Assembly: GCA_964368305.1 (NCBI GenBank)
Contig: CAYJAB010000002.1
Location: 110,108 to 174,107 of the forward strand
Length of the DNA: 64,000 nt
Origin: CAYJAB01 sp964368305
Lineage (GTDB): Bacteria; Bacillota_I; Bacilli_A; Erysipelotrichales; Erysipelotrichaceae
Direction: 5' to 3'
The notes beneath the pieces were generated by a model. It was not told where the DNA came from and searched no databases. It saw only the letters and a list, made by a program, of their open reading frames with translations. Both the position numbers and the translations under genes were made by a program. Each line of letters begins with the position of its first letter. Within the stretch, counting starts at the first letter, position 1. Shown piece after piece: positions 45,269-53,068 of this stretch.

Positions 45269-46249
45269 ATGGAAAAGCAAAAAGTATTAGATGTTAAGAA
45301 TTTAGTTACAACTTTTCGAATAGATAAAAAAGACTACAGTGTTTTAAGAGATATTTCCTTTGATATCCATGAAAATGAAACAGTTTGTATGGTAGGAGAA
45401 AGTGGATGTGGTAAAAGTGTTACTACATTATCTATTATGGGATTACTGCCACCTAATGGGAAAATCCAAAAGGGAAGTATCATTTTAAATAACAATGAAC
45501 TTATTAATATGAAATTGAAAGATTTAAACAAAGTTCGTGGTGCTGATATGGGTATGATTTTTCAAGAACCAATGACAAGTTTAAATCCACTTTTAACTAT
45601 TGGTCATCAATTAACAGAAGGACTAATAAAAAAACAAAATCTAACTAAAAAAGAAGCTTATAAAGTTGCAGTTGAATACTTAGAAAAAGTTGGAATTGCA
45701 AGTGCAGGTGAACGAATGGAGCAGTATCCTTTCCAATTATCAGGCGGGCTAAGACAACGTGTTATGATTGCGATGGTTATGGCAATGAAACCAAAATTAT
45801 TGATTGCAGATGAACCTACAACAGCACTAGATGTTACAATTCAAAAACAAGTTTTGATACTTTTGAATAAGCTAAAAAAAGACATGAACACTGGGGTTTT
45901 ATTTATAACGCATGATTTAGGTGTTGTTGCTGAAATTGCGGATCGTGTTATTGTGTTATATTCTGGTACAAAAGTAGAAGAAGGAACGGTTAAGCAAATA
46001 TTTAACAATGCACTGCATCCGTATACTTTAGGACTATTGGCTGCTGTTCCTGATGTTGATAAAGATAATTTTGAAATTAAAGCTATTCCAGGTGTGTTTC
46101 CTAGTATCACAGAAAATATAGTGGGGTGTAGATTTCATCCAAGGTGTTCTTATGCAACTGAACGTTGTAGAAAGGAAGTACCTGCTTCAAAAGAATATGA
46201 AGAGGGACATTTTGTAGCGTGTCATAAAATTGAGGAGGATAGAAAGTAA
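45269..46249 (+). CDS. peptide ABC transporter ATP-binding protein (DppD/OppD)
   Basis: Walker A GESGCGKSV, Q-loop IFQEPMTSLNPL, signature LSGGLRQRV, Walker B LIADEPTTALD and switch FITHDLG are intact. The C-terminal region has the oligopeptide-type HPYTLGLLAAVPD and CRFHPRCSYATERC, cysteines of the kind that bind an iron-sulfur cluster in Dpp ATPases. ATG 45269 (326 aa) has AAGGAG 8-9 bases upstream; a longer frame extends back into the hairpins and is not credible. Confidence 0.92.
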   Translation: MEKQKVLDVKNLVTTFRIDKKDYSVLRDISFDIHENETVCMVGESGCGKSVTTLSIMGLLPPNGKIQKGSIILNNNELINMKLKDLNKVRGADMGMIFQEPMTSLNPLLTIGHQLTEGLIKKQNLTKKEAYKVAVEYLEKVGIASAGERMEQYPFQLSGGLRQRVMIAMVMAMKPKLLIADEPTTALDVTIQKQVLILLNKLKKDMNTGVLFITHDLGVVAEIADRVIVLYSGTKVEEGTVKQIFNNALHPYTLGLLAAVPDVDKDNFEIKAIPGVFPSITENIVGCRFHPRCSYATERCRKEVPASKEYEEGHFVACHKIEEDRK

Positions 46250-47809
46250 ATGGAGAAAAAACCAATATTAAAGTTGAATAGACTAAAAAAATACTTTCGA
46301 ATTCGCTCAAATGTAAATTTAAAAGCATTAGAGGATATCAGTGTTACATTGTACGAAGGTGAAAAATTTGGAGTTGTAGGAGAGAGTGGGTGTGGAAAAT
46401 CTACGTTAGGTCGCGTTATTTTACAACTTTATCCTCAAACAAGCGGATCATGTGTATATTTTGGTAAACCGATTGCAGAACTTTCACCAAAATATATGAT
46501 GAAAGAAATAGATCATTTATTAAAGTATCAAAGTAAAGCGAGTGAGTATTATCAAAAAGCATTAGAAGCCGAAAAGAAAGCAAAGGAAATTGAAGCTAAG
46601 GCAGATACTTTGACTATAGATGGTTCTAAAAAGGAAGAAGCTAAGAAAAGTAAGCTTTTATATAAGGTAGAAAAATATTATTTCGATGCTAAAGAATTTA
46701 AGAAAGATGCATCACGACAACTTCGTGAAGGATCAAAAACTGTAGGTTCATTAATCACAATTAAAGATTTACCTAAAGTTCAAGCTTTATTTAAAGAGGC
46801 TTATAATAATAACTTGAAAGCACAAGAATATTTAAATGAAGCGAATAAAAATGAAGCGGAACGTATTGAAAAAATTTCAAAAAACATAAATGCTAAAACA
46901 AATGAAGATGAAAAGCAAAAAGCATATAATCAGTATTTAGCTTGCAAAGAAAAAGCAAAATTGTTAAGAGAAGAAGCGTTTAAAATGAGAGGGAAAGATG
47001 TATTAGATATTACTGAAAGATGTCAAGATGAAGCGTATTTGACAAAATTAGATAATAACTTTGAAACAGGTATCAACATGTGTAAACTGACACATTCAGA
47101 ACTTACATCGCTTCGTAAAGATATGCAGATGATTTTTCAAGATCCATCTGCAAGCTTAGATCCACGACAAACAGTTGGTAAAGCAATCGAAGAAGTATTT
47201 ATTATCCATACAAAATTCTCAGTAGTTCAACGTAAACAAAAGGCGATAGAGTTACTTGAAAAAGTTGGTTTAAAAGAGGAACAATATTATTCTTATCCGC
47301 ATCAGCTTTCTGGTGGACAAAAACAACGTGTTGGTATCGCAAGAGCAATCGCCTTAAATCCTAAGTTTATTGTTCTTGATGAATCGGTGTCTGCATTGGA
47401 TGTTTCTGTTCAAGCACAAATATTACAACTATTGAATGAACTTCAAGAGTCATACGGTTTAACATATTTTTTCATTACACATAATTTAGGTGTTGTAAAA
47501 CATTTCTGTGATCGTGTTATGGTTATGTATTTAGGAGGTATGTGTGAATTAAGTACAAGTGAGAGTCTATTTAATGAACCACTTCATCCATACACATTAT
47601 CTTTGCTTCAAGCAGTGCCTAGACCTCATGTAAAAGACGGAGGAATGGATGAAACAGTTATTGAAGGGGAAGTTCCATCAGCGATTAATCCACCTAGTGG
47701 ATGTACATTCCATACACGCTGTTCAAAATGTATGGATATTTGTAAAAAAGAGAAACCGCTTCCTAAAGAAGCTAAACCAGGACATTTTGTATCATGTCAT
47801 TTATTTTAA
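46250..47809 (+). CDS. peptide ABC transporter ATP-binding protein (OppF-type) with a 200-residue insertion
   Basis: Second ATPase of the transporter. Walker A GESGCGKST is at residues 44-52, but the Q-loop IFQDPSASLDPR appears only near residue 290; usual spacing is about 45 residues. The intervening 83-285 is a Lys/Glu/Ala-rich helical segment (SKASEYYQKALEAEKKAKE and similar). After it LSGGQKQRV, LDESVSALDV and FITHNLG are normal, as is the C-terminal TFHTRCSKCMDIC. At 519 aa it is about 190 longer than typical OppF. The insertion is in frame and free of stops, so it is likely functional. Confidence 0.9.
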   Translation: MEKKPILKLNRLKKYFRIRSNVNLKALEDISVTLYEGEKFGVVGESGCGKSTLGRVILQLYPQTSGSCVYFGKPIAELSPKYMMKEIDHLLKYQSKASEYYQKALEAEKKAKEIEAKADTLTIDGSKKEEAKKSKLLYKVEKYYFDAKEFKKDASRQLREGSKTVGSLITIKDLPKVQALFKEAYNNNLKAQEYLNEANKNEAERIEKISKNINAKTNEDEKQKAYNQYLACKEKAKLLREEAFKMRGKDVLDITERCQDEAYLTKLDNNFETGINMCKLTHSELTSLRKDMQMIFQDPSASLDPRQTVGKAIEEVFIIHTKFSVVQRKQKAIELLEKVGLKEEQYYSYPHQLSGGQKQRVGIARAIALNPKFIVLDESVSALDVSVQAQILQLLNELQESYGLTYFFITHNLGVVKHFCDRVMVMYLGGMCELSTSESLFNEPLHPYTLSLLQAVPRPHVKDGGMDETVIEGEVPSAINPPSGCTFHTRCSKCMDICKKEKPLPKEAKPGHFVSCHLF

Positions 47810-47821
47810 GGAGATTAAAAC

Positions 47822-49438
47822 ATGAAATTTATTCCTAATTATCAACCATATAAATCGATACGTTATCCAATTTACGCGAATAACGGTATGGTATGTACAT
47901 CTTCACCGCAAGCAGCTGCTGCAGGTTTGGATGTGTTAAAAAACGGTGGAAACGCAATTGATGCCGCGATTGCAACAGCGAGCGCATTAACAGTTACAGA
48001 GCCTTCTGCAAATGGAATTGGCTCAGATTGTTTTGCACTTGTCTGGATCGAAAAAGAGAAGAAATTATATGGATTAAATGCCAGTGGTTATTCTCCAAGA
48101 AACATTTCAATAGAAAAGGTTAAAGAACGTATTGATAATGATAAAATGCCAACCTTTGGTTGGATTCCAACGATGGTTCCTGGTGCTCCAGCAGGTTGGG
48201 CAGCGTTAAGTGAACGCTTTGGAAATGTATCATTATTAGAGAGCTTAACTCCTGCCATTAATTATGCACAAAATGGATATCCGGTAGGAGCCAATCTTGC
48301 AAAAATGTGGGATCGTGCTTTTCATCGCTATAAAAAAGAATTTACAACTTCTGAATTTGACAATTGGTTTAAAACATTTACACCAAATGATGTCATTCCA
48401 AAAGCAGGAGATATTGTGAAATTAACTGATCATGCGAAGACACTTCGTTTAATTGGTGAAACGAATGCTAAAGCTTTTTATGAAGGAGAGCTTATGGAAA
48501 AAATCGTTTTGGATAGCGAAAAAAATGGCGGATATTTCTGTAAAGAAGATTTTACTGAATATAAGGTTGATTGGGTAGATCCAATCAGTGTAAATTATAG
48601 AGGGTATAACATTTGTGAAATTCCACCAAATGGACAAGGAATTGTTGCGTTGATGGCTTTAAATATTCTAAAAGAATTTGATTTTAAAGAAAAAGATTGT
48701 ATTGATACATACCATAAACAATGGGAAGCAATGAAAATTGCATTCGCAGATGGTAAAGAATATGTAACAGATCCAAAACATATGAAAATCAACTATAATG
48801 ACCTATTAAATAGTGCATATGGTAAAAAAAGAAGTGAAGAAATAACAGATCAAGCTCAAATATTTGGGCCAGATATGCCACCAAAAAGTGGAACTGTTTA
48901 TTTATGTACTGCGGATAGTGAAGGAAACATGGTTTCATTTATTCAAAGTAACTACATGGGATTTGGTTCTGGAATTGTTGTTGAAGGTACCGGGATATCA
49001 CTTCAAAATCGTGGTGCAGATTTCTCACTTGATGAAAACCATAGTAATGCGCTTATGCCTTTAAAAAAGTCATACCATACAATTATTCCAGGATTTATAA
49101 CTAAAGATAATGAAGCGATAGGACCTTTTGGTGTCATGGGTGGATATATGCAACCGCAAGGACATGTTCAAGTCGCGATGAATTTGATCGATTTCAATTT
49201 AAATCCACAGCAAGCTCTTGATGCACCAAGATGGCAATGGATGAGTGAAAAGAAATTTATAGTAGAAGATAATTTTTCAAATGAAATTGCTAAACAACTT
49301 GCTGCTAAAGGACATACTGTTGAAGTTGCTTTAGATAATGTTTCATTTGGTAGAGGTCAAATTATTATTAAACAGGATAATGGTGTACTAATTGGTGGTA
49401 CAGAAGGAAGAACAGATAGTAATATCGCCTGTTATTAA
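47822..49438 (+). CDS. gamma-glutamyltransferase without signal peptide (YwrD-like)
   Basis: Hydrolyses or transfers gamma-glutamyl groups of glutathione and gamma-glutamyl peptides; the precursor self-cleaves before a catalytic Thr. Here that is Thr358 in PKSGTVYLCTAD, followed by QSNYMGFGSG and LMPLKKSYHTIIPG. The N terminus has GNAIDAAIATA and EPSANGIGSD. There is no signal peptide (starts MKFIPNYQPYKS), unlike secreted GGTs, so it should act in the cytosol on imported substrates. It is 12 bases after the OppF-type gene, clearly one operon. Confidence 0.9.
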   Translation: MKFIPNYQPYKSIRYPIYANNGMVCTSSPQAAAAGLDVLKNGGNAIDAAIATASALTVTEPSANGIGSDCFALVWIEKEKKLYGLNASGYSPRNISIEKVKERIDNDKMPTFGWIPTMVPGAPAGWAALSERFGNVSLLESLTPAINYAQNGYPVGANLAKMWDRAFHRYKKEFTTSEFDNWFKTFTPNDVIPKAGDIVKLTDHAKTLRLIGETNAKAFYEGELMEKIVLDSEKNGGYFCKEDFTEYKVDWVDPISVNYRGYNICEIPPNGQGIVALMALNILKEFDFKEKDCIDTYHKQWEAMKIAFADGKEYVTDPKHMKINYNDLLNSAYGKKRSEEITDQAQIFGPDMPPKSGTVYLCTADSEGNMVSFIQSNYMGFGSGIVVEGTGISLQNRGADFSLDENHSNALMPLKKSYHTIIPGFITKDNEAIGPFGVMGGYMQPQGHVQVAMNLIDFNLNPQQALDAPRWQWMSEKKFIVEDNFSNEIAKQLAAKGHTVEVALDNVSFGRGQIIIKQDNGVLIGGTEGRTDSNIACY

Positions 49439-49498
49439 TAGAATAGGTATAAATGTAAGCAGACCTAAGTTAATTGTTTAAGTTAAATTTATTTAGAT

Positions 49499-49545
49499 TA
49501 AGGATTGATTCTTGTATCATTTAACAGGAGTTAATCCTTTTAATT
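49499..49545 (+). terminator. weak terminator after the transport operon
   Basis: TAAGGATT pairs with AATCCTTTT-side sequence (AAGGATT/AATCCTT) over a 27-base loop, followed by T-rich sequence. Confidence 0.4.
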
Positions 49546-49636
49546 TTGATAAACTCTATTATTTGTTTTGTTATCAATATACTGCTTAAAACAAACAAGA
49601 CAAAGTAAGATGTATTTACTGAAATCAAAGTTATAA

Positions 49637-49787
49637 AAAAATGAAAAAAATCTAATTAGTTATATGAGTAAAGTAATATTAATTATAAACTATGCTATAA
49701 ATTGTTGGCTACAACTTGGTTTGTGCAGTTAAGATATATATATCTATTAAATATTCAAAATAGGATTTTATATCTTAGATTTTCCTA
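49637..49787 (+). pseudogene. decayed glutathione peroxidase fragment
   Basis: Alignable by eye to gpx codons about 14-62: TAAAGTAATATTAATTATAAAC matches the KVVLIVN-coding stretch, and AAATATTCAAAATAGGATTTT the YSKQGF stretch, with many substitutions, small deletions and in-frame stops. It ends abruptly at TTTTCCT (FP of FPCNQF), where surface-protein homology begins. Confidence 0.75.
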
Positions 49788-50088
49788 TATGGTGATACTG
49801 TAATAGACAATAAAGGTAACATAATATCTAAAAACTGTAATTTCCCAGTTTTATATATAACAAATTCGATAGCTGTTATCGATGGAAGTATTTATTCTGT
49901 AGATCCTAGTGAATTAACAGTATCAGGATTTAATCGTAACCAAACTGGTGTACAAACAATTACTGTAAACTACGCTGGATTAACTTCTACTTTCTCAATT
50001 ACTGTTGAGGATGCAAATGAAGATACGACAGAAGACACACAAGAAGAAACTACAGATGACACTGAGGAAGATACTACAAATGATACAA
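49788..50088 (+). pseudogene. surface protein relic (mosaic of diverged and near-identical parts)
   Basis: 49788-49880 is a diverged copy of the region near 38645-38740 of the second surface gene (ATATGGTGATACT). 49881-50088 is a near-perfect copy of 40007-40214. Everything between the two source regions is missing, as is the membrane anchor. Confidence 0.8.
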
Positions 50089-50093
50089 GTGTT

Positions 50094-50269
50094 TTCATCA
50101 TTTAGTTAAAAATATAAAATAAATGAGGACAATATAAATTATAAAATGATTGATCAATAGTCATAGACATGAAATATAAAATAAAGAATCAATTTCTATT
50201 TATTTAAACTTTTAATAAGCTGAAATTGATGAAAAAATGTATTCGAAAAATATTGGATAGAATTGAAAT
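50094..50269. repeat. repeat P, copy 2 (non-coding spacer)
   Basis: Diverged copy of 40545-40721. The inverted repeat is kept as ATCAATTTC ... GAAATTGAT (50188-50230). After ATTGGATAGAAT the two copies part: here unrelated sequence, there the gpx body. Confidence 0.8.
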
Positions 50270-50622
50270 GATAGATATAATAATGAAAAAATTATATTGT
50301 ATATGCACAGAAACTACGAGTTATTTTGAATAAAATAGGTTTGCATGAAAAATCATCCCTAATGAAAGGTTGGACTTTATTCATAGATGTTTTACAACTG
50401 TAAAATACACTAAGATAACTTATCATAGAGAATCGATAAAAATATCAAGTCTTTTTTGTGTTATTATATATTCAAAGAATCATTTTCTATGGAAGTGGGT
50501 ATTAAGAATAAAAATTAAATATAGAAAACTAAGCAGAGAACTAGATATATTAAAAGTTTATAATTAAACATAATTTAAGATAAGTACAATAATATAATCA
50601 ACTTTATTTTATGTATAAAGCA

Positions 50623-50631
50623 TGCTATAAT
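50623..50631 (+). promoter_or_regulatory. extended -10 promoter of rbgA
   Basis: TGCTATAAT (TG-n extended -10) with a TTTATT at a 17-base spacing upstream; rbgA begins at 50688. Confidence 0.5.
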
Positions 50632-50687
50632 GCATAATAGTTTTTAAAGATGAATTAAATTTCTTAAATAAAAGGAGTGTATCATAT

Positions 50688-51626
50688 ATGAGTAAAATGG
50701 AACGAAAAAGAGCGATTAGAGCTAAGAAGAAAAATGAAACATTAGAAGAAAGTGCTCAAAATGTAAAACGTAATATTAACTGGTTTCCAGGGCATATGAC
50801 TCGTGCAAAACGAGAAATGAGTGAAAAGATGAAATCAGTGGATATGATTATTGAATTGAGAGATTCACGTATTGTGAATGCAAGTAAGAATCCTATGATT
50901 GATGAGTTAGCACATCAAAAACCAAGGTTGATTTTATTGACTAAAACAGACAAATCAGAAAAGGAATATACTGAAAAATGGATACAGTGTTTAACGAATG
51001 AGACAACATCTGCATTAGCGTTAGATCTTACAAAGGATGCACTTTTACAGCCGATTTTAAAAGGGTGTATGCATGCTATGTCTGCTAAACATGAAAGGGA
51101 TCGCAGAAAAGGAATTCAACCACGTGCAGTACGTGCTATGGTTGTCGGAATACCAAATGTAGGGAAAAGTACGATGATTAATCGTTTAGCTAAAAGAAAA
51201 GTGGCTACAACTGCGGACAGACCTGGCGTTACTCGTGCATTAAAGACAATTAAAATTGATGCTAAATTAGAGTTATTGGATACTCCTGGTATTTTGTGGC
51301 CGAAATTTGATGATAAACTCACAGGTTTATATTTAGCACTAACAGGGGCTATAAATGATCAAATATTAGATATTGAAGACATAGCAACTTTTGCTATGGA
51401 TATCATGTTGGAGTCTTATCAAGACCGTATTTTAAAAAGATATGAAATAGAAATGTCAAATGATTCGGTGGATGTATTTACAAAAATTGGGAAAGTACGT
51501 GGATTTTTAAAGGGTCCAAATGAAGTAGATTTGAAAAAGACAGCAGCATCTTTTATTAGAGATATTCGTGATGATAAATTTGGTCCAATTACATGGGAGA
51601 AACCTTATGAAGATAACAACGAATGA
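50688..51626 (+). CDS. rbgA: ribosome biogenesis GTPase RbgA (YlqF)
   Basis: A circularly permuted GTPase needed for late 50S assembly. After the N-terminal NWFPGHMTRAKREM, the G motifs come in permuted order: G4 LLTKTDKS, then G1 GIPNVGKST and G3 DTPGI, followed by a C-terminal RNA-binding helical domain. Length 312 aa (usual about 280-290) includes a basic N-terminal extension of about 25 residues. It overlaps rnhB by 20 bases. rplS/lepB, its usual upstream neighbours, are 19 kb away. Confidence 0.95.
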   Translation: MSKMERKRAIRAKKKNETLEESAQNVKRNINWFPGHMTRAKREMSEKMKSVDMIIELRDSRIVNASKNPMIDELAHQKPRLILLTKTDKSEKEYTEKWIQCLTNETTSALALDLTKDALLQPILKGCMHAMSAKHERDRRKGIQPRAVRAMVVGIPNVGKSTMINRLAKRKVATTADRPGVTRALKTIKIDAKLELLDTPGILWPKFDDKLTGLYLALTGAINDQILDIEDIATFAMDIMLESYQDRILKRYEIEMSNDSVDVFTKIGKVRGFLKGPNEVDLKKTAASFIRDIRDDKFGPITWEKPYEDNNE

Positions 51627-52227
51627 GTTTGAGTTATTTTATTGGAATAAAAATACACTTATAATAGGAATAGATGAAGCAGGAAGAGGACCAATTGCTG
51701 GTCCTTTAGTTGTTGCAGGTGTTGTTTTTGAGGTTGGGTATCAAAACTCAAGTATTTATGATTCAAAAGGACTTTCCCAAAAGAAAAGGGAACTGTTGTT
51801 TGAACAAATTATTAGTGATGCAAAGGAATATTTTATCAAAGTGATGGATGCGGATTACATCGATACACATAATATTTATCAAGCAACTAAACTTACAATG
51901 ATTGACATTGCTAAATCAAGTATGGCGAGTGTTGTTTTATCTGATGCAATGCCTTTTCAAATTGATAACAAAGAAGTGATTGATATTATTAAAGGAGATC
52001 AAAAGAGTATTTCTATTGCTGCAGCAAGTATTCTTGCGAAAGTAACAAGAGATCGTCTTATGTTAGAGTATGATTTATTGTATCCAGAGTACGGGTTTAA
52101 AAATCATAAGGGATATCCTACTAAAATGCATATAGAAGCATTAAATAAGTATGGAGTGTTAGATATACATCGAAAATCATATGGTCCTGTCGCTAAAAAA
52201 ATGCAAATGAGTTTGGATTTAGATTAA
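51607..52227 (+). CDS. rnhB: ribonuclease HII
   Basis: Cleaves RNA in RNA-DNA hybrids and removes misincorporated ribonucleotides. The active-site DEAGRGP motif, the YDSKGLSQKKRE block and IIKGDQKSISIAAASILAKV with its acidic residue are present. Start ATG 51607 with GGGAGA in front gives 206 aa and a 20-base overlap with rbgA; the frame open further upstream lies within rbgA. Confidence 0.95.
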   Translation: MKITTNEFELFYWNKNTLIIGIDEAGRGPIAGPLVVAGVVFEVGYQNSSIYDSKGLSQKKRELLFEQIISDAKEYFIKVMDADYIDTHNIYQATKLTMIDIAKSSMASVVLSDAMPFQIDNKEVIDIIKGDQKSISIAAASILAKVTRDRLMLEYDLLYPEYGFKNHKGYPTKMHIEALNKYGVLDIHRKSYGPVAKKMQMSLDLD

Positions 52228-52273
52228 TTTAGGTATTTTATTTTTGCTATTGTATTTAATAGTAGGTGATTAT

Positions 52274-53017
52274 ATGAATAGAAAACAATTACTTTATTAT
52301 GCAATAAAGTATAAAGGTGAATATGATTCAATACGAAAAGCTATTTTAAATAATGAAGCATATAAAAAGGTCGAAACAAGCCAAATGTATATAACACTTT
52401 TAGATGACCTTTATCCAGCGCAGTTAAAACAACTTTTTAATCCACCTTATGTATTATTTTATGAAGGGGATTATAATTTAATTCATACAAGACTTGTTTC
52501 AATTGTTGGAAGTCGTATACCGTGTGAGTATGCAGTAAATCAAACCAAATGGATTGTAGATGTGCTTGGTGATGTTACGATTGTTAGCGGCCTTGCAAAA
52601 GGGTTAGATGCAGTTGCACATATGTGTGCTATTGAGGATAAAAGGACAATTGCGGTTGTTGGATGTGGATTAAATATATGTTATCCATATGAAAATTATA
52701 AGTTATATGAAGAAATTAAAAAAAATCATTTGATGATAAGTGAGTATCCCTTAGATACAAGACCACTTAAGCATCATTTTATTATGAGAAATCGCATAAT
52801 TGCAGCATTGAGTAATAGTTTGATTGTTGTTCAAGCAAAAATGAAAAGTGGAACAATGATTACGGTTGAAGAAGCTCTAAAACTTGGAAAAGAGGTTTAT
52901 TCAATTCCATATCATTTAGATAATATGGATGGAAAAGGGTGTAATTTTCTTTTACAACAAGGCGCAAATTTTATATTATCTGAAGAAGATATATATGAAA
53001 TTTCAATCAATGTTTGA
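52274..53017 (+). CDS. dprA: DNA processing protein DprA
   Basis: Loads RecA onto incoming single-stranded DNA in natural transformation. The Rossmann-like core is visible: IVGSRIPCEYA, SGLAKGLDAVAH, VVGCGLNICYP, YPLDTRPLKHHFIMRNRII and MKSGTMITVEEAL. Start ATG 52274 (247 aa) follows AGGTGA; it is shorter than Bacillus DprA (about 300), with a reduced N-terminal region. Position between rnhB and topA is conserved. Confidence 0.92.
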   Translation: MNRKQLLYYAIKYKGEYDSIRKAILNNEAYKKVETSQMYITLLDDLYPAQLKQLFNPPYVLFYEGDYNLIHTRLVSIVGSRIPCEYAVNQTKWIVDVLGDVTIVSGLAKGLDAVAHMCAIEDKRTIAVVGCGLNICYPYENYKLYEEIKKNHLMISEYPLDTRPLKHHFIMRNRIIAALSNSLIVVQAKMKSGTMITVEEALKLGKEVYSIPYHLDNMDGKGCNFLLQQGANFILSEEDIYEISINV

Positions 53018-53068
53018 CAAATTATGATAAATTTATTAATAATAATATAGTAACAACGGAGGAAAAAT

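Larger units (their letters stand above)
49439..50687. other. 1.25-kb relic region before rbgA
   Basis: No intact gene. It contains, in order, a weak terminator, a decayed gpx fragment (49637-49787), a surface-protein relic (49788-50088), a spacer copy (50094-50269) and about 400 bases of A+T-rich sequence with the rbgA promoter. Confidence 0.75.

Noticed and set aside
50310..50567. Short open frames before rbgA, one with a faint Spo0A-like pattern (RVILNKIGLHEK)
   Set aside because: Only about 37 residues without a start, broken by stops and frameshifts; the resemblance is too weak to call even a pseudogene.
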